Origin: Deltaproteobacteria bacterium
GTDB taxonomy: Bacteria; Desulfobacterota; Syntrophia; Syntrophales; UBA2210
Length of the DNA: 7,542 bases
Assembly: GCA_019314085.1 (NCBI GenBank)
Contig: JAFCZZ010000065.1
Location: 1 to 7,542 of the forward strand
Direction: 5' to 3'
Positions 5,278 to 7,542 of this stretch are shown here, piece after piece. The notes under the pieces are model-generated. The model had not been told where the DNA came from, ran no database searches, and saw only the letters and a program-made list of their open reading frames with translations. The stretch's first letter is position 1; each line of letters starts with the position of its first letter. The position numbers and the translations under genes are program-made.

Positions 5278-6699
5278 TCACGCCTCTGTGGCTATCTGCT
5301 TCATGCCGTCCGTTATAAACACCAATTCCTCTTCCGCTATTGTCCGAAGGTCGAAGAGGACCGTGTCTTCGTAGATTCTCGCAATGATGGGAACGTTCAG
5401 TTTTCGCAATTTCCTTTCCAACCTGCTCGGCGAGATACTCCGGGAGTGTACGGTCACGACAAACGTCGGGATTTCCTGCGTGGGAAGTGATCCGCCCCCG
5501 GCCATGGACGTGTTTCCCATAATGGAAAAGGTTAGATCTTTCAGGGATAATTGCTCCAGGAGGGCGACCAGGGTATGGGCCCGTTTTTCGACCTCGGCAA
5601 CCGGTTCCGTCAATGACCGCAGTACCGGTACGTCACGGACCGCACGGTCAAGATCAATGTAATTCATCATGGTTGCCTCGAGAGCCGCGAGGGTCAATTT
5701 ATCTATCCGGAGGGCACGATTGAGGGGGTTCTTCTTTATCTTTTCCAGAATCGTATTTTTCCCCAGGATTATTCCGGCCTGAGGTCCTCCGAGGAGTTTG
5801 TCGCCGCTGAATGTGACGACATCCGTGCCCGCCTTGATGACCTCCTGAACCGTCGGTTCTCTTTCAAAGCCGTACGAATCCAGCGGAACAAAACAGCCGC
5901 TCCCCAGATCGTTCATCACCGGTATCTTGTTTTTCTTTCCAAGCTCTACCAGCTCACCAAGACCTATCTCATCCGTGAAACCAAGCACCTTGAAGTTGCT
6001 CGTGTGAACCTTCAGAATTAAACCGGTATCGGGGCACACCGCATTCTCGTAGTCCGAAAGGTGTGTGCGATTGGTGGTGCCTACCTCTCTGAGGACGGCA
6101 CCGCTCTTTTCCATCACCTCGGGTATGCGAAACGCGCCCCCTATCTCAATCAGTTCACCCCGCGAGACAATCGCCTCTTTTCCCTCTGACAGAGTGTTGA
6201 GAACGAGAAGAACGGCAGCGGCGTTATTATTGACGATAAGGGCATTCTCCGCCCCCGATATGCAGCAGAGGAGTTCGCGGACATGATCGTAGCGGGTTCC
6301 CCGTTTCCCCTCGTCGAGATTGAATTCCAGGTTTGAATACCCCGTGCTGATAGCAACGATCCGTTGCAGGGCATCCTCGCACAGGGGAGCCCTCCCCAGG
6401 TTCGTGTGCAGGATGATGCCGGTAGCGTTCACCACGCGATGCAGGCTGTAAACATACAGGGCGAGCAGCCTCTTGCAGACCTCTTGTGCCGCCTCGTCGG
6501 CGGAGGCGGGGACGACACCCGTTCCCCCCTTCTTTTCAGAGTCCAGTATGGTCCTGCGCATCTCTTCGACGACTTGGCGGCATTTTCCCACCACAATGTC
6601 CCGCGACACACCTTCAAATACGCAACTGTTTCCAAGGAGGAGAAAGACCTCATCGATCTTCGGAAGGTTTTTAAGCAGCTCTCTGGTCTTGTCATTCAT
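5278..6699 (-). CDS. selA: L-seryl-tRNA(Sec) selenium transferase (selenocysteine synthase)
   Basis: SelA is a PLP-dependent, ring-forming enzyme that converts seryl-tRNA(Sec) to selenocysteyl-tRNA(Sec) using selenophosphate. The protein has 473 residues, against 463 in E. coli. The N-terminal domain that contacts tRNA(Sec) covers about 1-85. The PLP fold starts with RVVNATGIILHTNLGRAPL (88-106). GKRGTRYDHV is at 131-140, VNDLGSG-type binding as VMNDLGSGC at 261-269, and the PLP lysine is K301 in FSGDKLLGGPQAGI (297-310). The C-terminal domain includes LRKLNVPIIARIYEDTVLFD (431-450). The ATG has no clear Shine-Dalgarno sequence, but an in-frame TGA four codons upstream rules out an earlier start. 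Neither selB nor selC is next to it, unlike the selA-selB pairs of many bacteria. Its presence implies selenoproteins with UGA-encoded selenocysteine elsewhere in the genome. Confidence 0.97.
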   Translation of the reverse strand: MNDKTRELLKNLPKIDEVFLLLGNSCVFEGVSRDIVVGKCRQVVEEMRRTILDSEKKGGTGVVPASADEAAQEVCKRLLALYVYSLHRVVNATGIILHTNLGRAPLCEDALQRIVAISTGYSNLEFNLDEGKRGTRYDHVRELLCCISGAENALIVNNNAAAVLLVLNTLSEGKEAIVSRGELIEIGGAFRIPEVMEKSGAVLREVGTTNRTHLSDYENAVCPDTGLILKVHTSNFKVLGFTDEIGLGELVELGKKNKIPVMNDLGSGCFVPLDSYGFEREPTVQEVIKAGTDVVTFSGDKLLGGPQAGIILGKNTILEKIKKNPLNRALRIDKLTLAALEATMMNYIDLDRAVRDVPVLRSLTEPVAEVEKRAHTLVALLEQLSLKDLTFSIMGNTSMAGGGSLPTQEIPTFVVTVHSRSISPSRLERKLRKLNVPIIARIYEDTVLFDLRTIAEEELVFITDGMKQIATEA

Positions 6700-6764
6700 G
6701 GCATAACATCACATTGAGCGAGTACTACCCGGGAGAAACTGGGGTTTAACTTTCCAGGGGGTTA

Positions 6765-6793
6765 GTCATATGAGAAAAGATCCGAAAATGCAA
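6765..6793 (-). promoter_or_regulatory. Weak promoter candidate upstream of selA
   Basis: On the minus strand TTGCAT (6793-6788) and TATGAC (6770-6765) are 17 bases apart, in the 102-base gap before selA. Spacing is ideal but both hexamers are poor. I see no intrinsic terminator in the gap, so selA may simply be read through from the upstream gene. Confidence 0.22.
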
Positions 6794-6801
6794 ACAAGAA
6801 A

Positions 6802-7542
6802 CTACCTATTCAAGCAGAAATCACGAAAGTTGTTAACCGCAGTGAAGAATTCCCGCATCATGATAACCCAGTAATACCTGCCGCGGTCTGTCAGAGACAG
6901 AGTGCCGTGGTGATAGCGCAACCCTCCTACCAGCATAAACGCGAGTATTTCCTTCCAGAGGTAGCGTACAGCCCTGCCATCATATTTTCGATTCAATGGC
7001 GCGATATCCAGTTCCAGGCCGAACAGTTTCATCAGGAAATCATAGCGCGCCTGCTGCGGGGGTGTAAAGTCACGCGAAGCCATCAGGGGGAGTTTTCCCC
7101 TGCTTAAAATATCAATATATCGAGGTATATCAAAGGTGTTTGCGTAGCACCTGCCCTTCATGTATCCGATCGATCCGCTGCCCAGGCCGGCATATTCGTC
7201 ATAGTCCACAATATACTCATCAATCATGGTACCTCTCCGGGAGAAGCACCACGCGGACGAAAAACGGTACGAGGGGACAAGCCTCTCTGCAATGATCCGG
7301 TAGAAGGTCTCTTCTTTCCGGTAATCGACCCTTCCCATCGACCCCTCCACCTTTCTGCGTGTAGAGTCCGAAACCATCAGGGGGTAGTAGGTTACCTGAT
7401 CCACACCCGTCCGGATCAGGACATCCAGGTCTTTGCTCAGGCTTTCCTCTGTCTGTACGGGAAAGTTAAAGATCATATCGGCATTCAGTGTATCAAATTT
7501 TTCTGAAAGATTCTCGATCCTTGCGGCAATCGCCTCGCCGCT
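6802..7542 (-). CDS. HemN/coproporphyrinogen-oxidase-like radical SAM protein, 3' part
   Basis: The frame is open to the window edge, so the true start and the CxxxCxxC cluster that would prove radical SAM chemistry lie outside. The visible part is 246 residues, numbered here from the edge. NADMIFNFPVQTEESLSKDL (20-39) matches the late part of the HemN-type radical SAM barrel, where other members have a NIDLIYGLPGQT-like stretch. YYPLM (52-56), SAWCFSRRGTMIDEYIVDY (96-114) and GLGSGSIGYM (119-128) follow, and the C-terminal HemN_C-like domain ends with LSLTDRGRYYW (215-225). The YYPLM and SAWCF signatures suggest a subfamily apart from the standard HemW chaperone and HemN oxidase, possibly nearer to HutW/ChuW-type heme enzymes, but the substrate is not known. 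An ATG at 7476 is internal to the barrel and is not the start. It lies 102 bases upstream of selA in the same direction. Confidence 0.8.
   Translation of the reverse strand, partial: SGEAIAARIENLSEKFDTLNADMIFNFPVQTEESLSKDLDVLIRTGVDQVTYYPLMVSDSTRRKVEGSMGRVDYRKEETFYRIIAERLVPSYRFSSAWCFSRRGTMIDEYIVDYDEYAGLGSGSIGYMKGRCYANTFDIPRYIDILSRGKLPLMASRDFTPPQQARYDFLMKLFGLELDIAPLNRKYDGRAVRYLWKEILAFMLVGGLRYHHGTLSLTDRGRYYWVIMMREFFTAVNNFRDFCLNR

Noticed and set aside
5240..5280. selA TGA stop as a selenocysteine codon
   Set aside because: The extension would run only 12 codons to another TGA, and the SelA C-terminus already has family length.
6700..6801. selC tRNA or a terminator in the gap before selA
   Set aside because: No cloverleaf and no hairpin with a T-run; only short G-rich and C-rich direct repeats.
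1..7542. CRISPR array, insertion sequence, prophage, toxin-antitoxin or defence system
   Set aside because: No regularly spaced repeats, no transposase or integrase motifs, and no terminal repeats. The strand-uniform housekeeping genes leave no room for an accessory island.

Overview
This window is ordinary chromosomal housekeeping DNA from what looks like an anaerobic, selenium-using bacterium. The best guess is the Desulfobacterota (former Deltaproteobacteria), perhaps near the Syntrophales. That guess rests on the rho-rpmE-prfA order, the style of the Rho, SelA and HemN-like proteins, and G+C near one half by eye. No marker in the window settles the taxonomy.

Every convincing gene is on the minus strand, so transcription runs from high to low coordinates. 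In that order they are: the 3' part of a HemN/coproporphyrinogen-oxidase-like radical SAM gene (7542-6802, start outside the window); selA for selenocysteine synthase (6699-5278); rluD, a 23S rRNA pseudouridine synthase (5157-4168); pgeF/yfiH, a laccase-domain peptidoglycan editing factor (4175-3339), overlapping rluD by 8 bases; a 428-base gap holding a probable promoter and a long rho leader; rho (2910-1663); a good sigma70-type promoter; rpmE for zinc-type ribosomal protein L31 (1571-1365); a 202-base gap with inverted repeats; and prfA for release factor 1 (1162-92). The last 91 bases (91-1) hold no gene I can name. By family custom prmC would be expected about there.

Functionally the window falls into three blocks. 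selA supplies selenocysteyl-tRNA for UGA decoding, but selB and selC are not visible here. rluD and pgeF form a tightly packed pair in ribosome modification and cell-wall quality control. rho, rpmE and prfA form a block for transcription termination, ribosome structure and translation termination.

I found no clearly new system, mobile element, CRISPR array, tRNA or rRNA. The most interesting material is between genes. The rho leader carries a 30-codon open frame ending 34 bases before the rho start. That frame contains an internal GTG start behind a near-perfect Shine-Dalgarno sequence, so it resembles the rhoL leader-peptide arrangement of E. coli. Further up the same gap, a 44-codon stretch reads like protein but has no normal start. 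A 25-codon frame with a strong hairpin sits between selA and rluD. A 10-base inverted repeat flanks a GC-rich loop between rpmE and prfA.
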